Of a stretch of 64,000 nt of DNA, positions 62,857 through 64,000 are shown piece after piece (position 1 is the first letter of the stretch; the number at the start of each line of letters is the position of its first letter). Source of the DNA: Pectobacterium aquaticum. Its GTDB lineage: Bacteria > Pseudomonadota > Gammaproteobacteria > Enterobacterales > Enterobacteriaceae. The DNA lies in assembly GCF_003382565.3 (NCBI RefSeq), contig NZ_CP086253.1:558001-622000 (forward strand), in the 5' to 3' direction. A model generated the notes under the pieces. It saw only the letters and a program-made list of their open reading frames with translations. It was not told the origin of the DNA and ran no database searches. The translations under genes and the position numbers were made by a program.

Positions 62857-63309
62857 CTACTCCCAATCAATATCCATTAACGCCTGACTTTCCAGACCGG
62901 TAGTGGGCAGATTAAATCGCCAGCGACGCCCCTCCCCATCACTAAGCTCAGCAAATTCGCGCTGTGAATCAATAACCTCAATACCCGCTTCTCTCGCCAT
63001 ACCAATCCAGACGGTGAACGTTTCGAGATCGTGAACCGGGGGCAACAACGCCGCCAGTTCAGCCAGACCAACGGGACGATTTTCTTTTGCCAGAAGCAAC
63101 AATGTCTGCTGAATCAACGCATCACGATCGAGGCCATTAAAAGCATCCCAGAAATCATCACCAATCTGTGTTAAATCAGCGGCATGGTTACTGAGATCCA
63201 ATGTCTGTTCTGCTTCGTCATCCACTTCTTTAAAACGTAAGCGTTCAATAGCGGGGATACCCGTTACCGCCACACCAACGGCAGGAACCCTCAGTGTCAG
63301 CATAGTTGT
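62857..63309 (-). pseudogene. jetA: 3' remnant of Wadjet kleisin gene jetA
   Basis: About 150 C-terminal codons of a DUF3375/JetA (MksF-like) protein, ending ESQALMDIDWE at 62857, 5 bp before jetB. The helical end FWDAFNGLDRDALIQQTLLL and DLETFTVWIGMAREAG is intact, but upstream the frame hits a stop at 63316-63318 and then IS3-type DNA. Intact JetA is about three times longer, so the N-terminal part was removed or lies beyond the insertion outside the window. Confidence 0.75.
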
Positions 63310-63350
63310 CACCCTCTATGAAAAAGAAACCGAGGGTGATGGAATGACAA

Positions 63351-63833
63351 ATGAAACGTGTTTACCCTGAACGAAAAGCCAGCATACTGGCAAAACTGCT
63401 ACCCCCCTACAATATGACCGTTGCTGCTGTTGCACAGATGGAAGGAATATCCGAAGCTACCCTTTATAACTGGCGTAATCAGGCCAAATCAGAGGGAAAA
63501 CCCGTGCCCGGTGCAGAGAAAACAACAGACCAGTGGTCACCAGAAGCGCGCTTTGCCGTGATAGTCGAAACGGCCACGCTCAGTGAGGCCGAAGTAGCAG
63601 AATATTGCCGTAAAAAAGGACTTTATCCGGAGCAACTTGTTCAGTGGAAACAGGGGTTTATGCAAACTGAAAATCCCGGTGATAAAGCAGCCTTAAAGCA
63701 AAGTCAGAAAGAAAACAAACAGCTAAAGAAAGAGCTTCTCCGTAAAGAAAAAGCCCTTGCGGAGGCGGCTGCCATACTGGTACTGCGAAAAAAGCTCACG
63801 GACTACTACGGGGAAACCGACGAGGACGACTGA
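63351..63833 (+). CDS. IS3-family transposase OrfA
   Basis: 160 residues. N-terminal helix-turn-helix of the transposase_8 type (MTVAAVAQMEGISEATLYNWRNQ, about 22-43), a second HTH-like region (LSEAEVAEYCRKKGLYPEQLVQW), and a C-terminal leucine-zipper-like coiled coil (about 120-150). Binds IS ends. ATG 63351. A slippery A-run near its end allows fusion to OrfB. Confidence 0.9.
   Translation: MKRVYPERKASILAKLLPPYNMTVAAVAQMEGISEATLYNWRNQAKSEGKPVPGAEKTTDQWSPEARFAVIVETATLSEAEVAEYCRKKGLYPEQLVQWKQGFMQTENPGDKAALKQSQKENKQLKKELLRKEKALAEAAAILVLRKKLTDYYGETDEDD
63788..63794 (+). promoter_or_regulatory. Programmed -1 frameshift site A-AAA-AAG
   Basis: Heptamer AAAAAAG in the orfA frame as A AAA AAG (codons CGA AAA AAG). 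Slipping one base back enters the orfB frame, which is open from here to the window end. Typical for making IS3-family OrfAB transposase. Confidence 0.8.
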
Positions 63834-64000
63834 CGCCGGAAGATGAACGGAAACAGTTCATCATCTGGATCAATGAAGCGGTAGCATCGGGCGCACGGCT
63901 GATGATTGCCTGTCGTGAAGTCAATCTGAGTCTGCGGACCTTGCGTCGCTGGCAGCGTTCTTCCCGTGACCGGCGACCCGATGCGATAAGGCCGGTACCG
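63794..64000 (+). CDS. IS3-family transposase OrfB, N-terminal part
   Basis: In the -1 frame relative to orfA, open through the window end: LTPEDERKQFIIWINEAV...CREVNLSLRTLRRWQ, an HTH-like start of OrfB. The DDE catalytic core lies outside the window. Probably expressed only as an OrfAB fusion. Confidence 0.8.

Larger units (their letters stand above)
63320..64000 (+). mobile_element. IS3-family insertion sequence, left part, runs off right edge
   Basis: Contains orfA complete and the beginning of orfB with a -1 slippery site between them. Left end not fixed; an 8-bp inverted repeat TCACCCTC/GAGGGTGA (63309-63316 and 63332-63339) lies at the junction with jetA. Right end is outside the window, so target duplication cannot be judged. 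Confidence 0.8.

Noticed and set aside
1..64000. CRISPR arrays, tRNA and rRNA genes
   Set aside because: No regularly spaced direct repeats of CRISPR type and no tRNA or rRNA sequence was recognised anywhere in the window.

Overview
The window reads as chromosome of an enterobacterial soft-rot plant pathogen, most likely Pectobacterium. Housekeeping genes keep Enterobacterales order (zapA, 6S RNA, ygfA beside ygfB-pepP-ubiH-ubiI; smp/serB-radA-nadR; prfC-osmY-ytjA-yjjV). They alternate with accessory blocks of the kind that vary among soft-rot strains. The genus is an inference from gene content and remembered protein similarity; no search was run.

Layout. 1-13268: a catechol siderophore locus. 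A leftward operon entC-entE-entB-NRPS1-entA-NRPS2 (NRPS2 runs off the left edge) faces a rightward MFS exporter and TonB-dependent receptor, with two Fur-box-like sites in the divergent promoter region and an entD-type phosphopantetheinyl transferase at the right end. A hand-read specificity code of the NRPS1 adenylation domain looks lysine-like, which suggests a DHB-lysine siderophore of the chrysobactin family rather than enterobactin. 13367-30974: core genes, namely a CNT nucleoside transporter, yjjV, csbD-like, ytjA, osmY, prfC, an unknown Ser/Thr-rich protein, smp, serB, radA, nadR, ygfA, 6S RNA, zapA, ygfB, pepP, ubiH and ubiI.

31000-37600: an AT-rich accessory block. It holds an orphan hcp followed by a probable effector/immunity set (one soluble protein and three small membrane proteins, two of them tandem paralogues), a decayed yqhA, and a two-gene operon for coiled-coil proteins that each carry one central hydrophobic segment. 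That architecture resembles two-component alpha-helical pore-forming toxins. 38007-43122: a complete peptide-type ABC importer with a fused double ATPase. 43163-46374: a compact defence block with yefM-yoeB and a reverse transcriptase overlapping an OLD-like ATPase/TOPRIM gene (retron-like, with a structured non-coding region upstream). 46562-52615: the rhamnose catabolism genes rhaR, rhaS / rhaB, rhaA, rhaD, rhaM.

52857-57184: two chemoreceptor genes, each preceded by a sigma-28 type promoter, with a fragment of a MgtB-like Mg2+ ATPase between them. 57391-64000: a decaying Wadjet (JetABCD/MksFEBG) locus between transposon sequences. jetD and jetB are intact, jetC is cut by a single in-frame amber codon, and jetA keeps only its 3' part next to an IS3-family element that runs off the right edge.

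Most attractive for follow-up: the putative binary pore-forming toxin (34686-37463), the retron-like RT/OLD pair with its candidate ncRNA (43742-46374), the Hcp-linked effector/immunity block, the lysine-type split NRPS, and the single-stop jetC allele.
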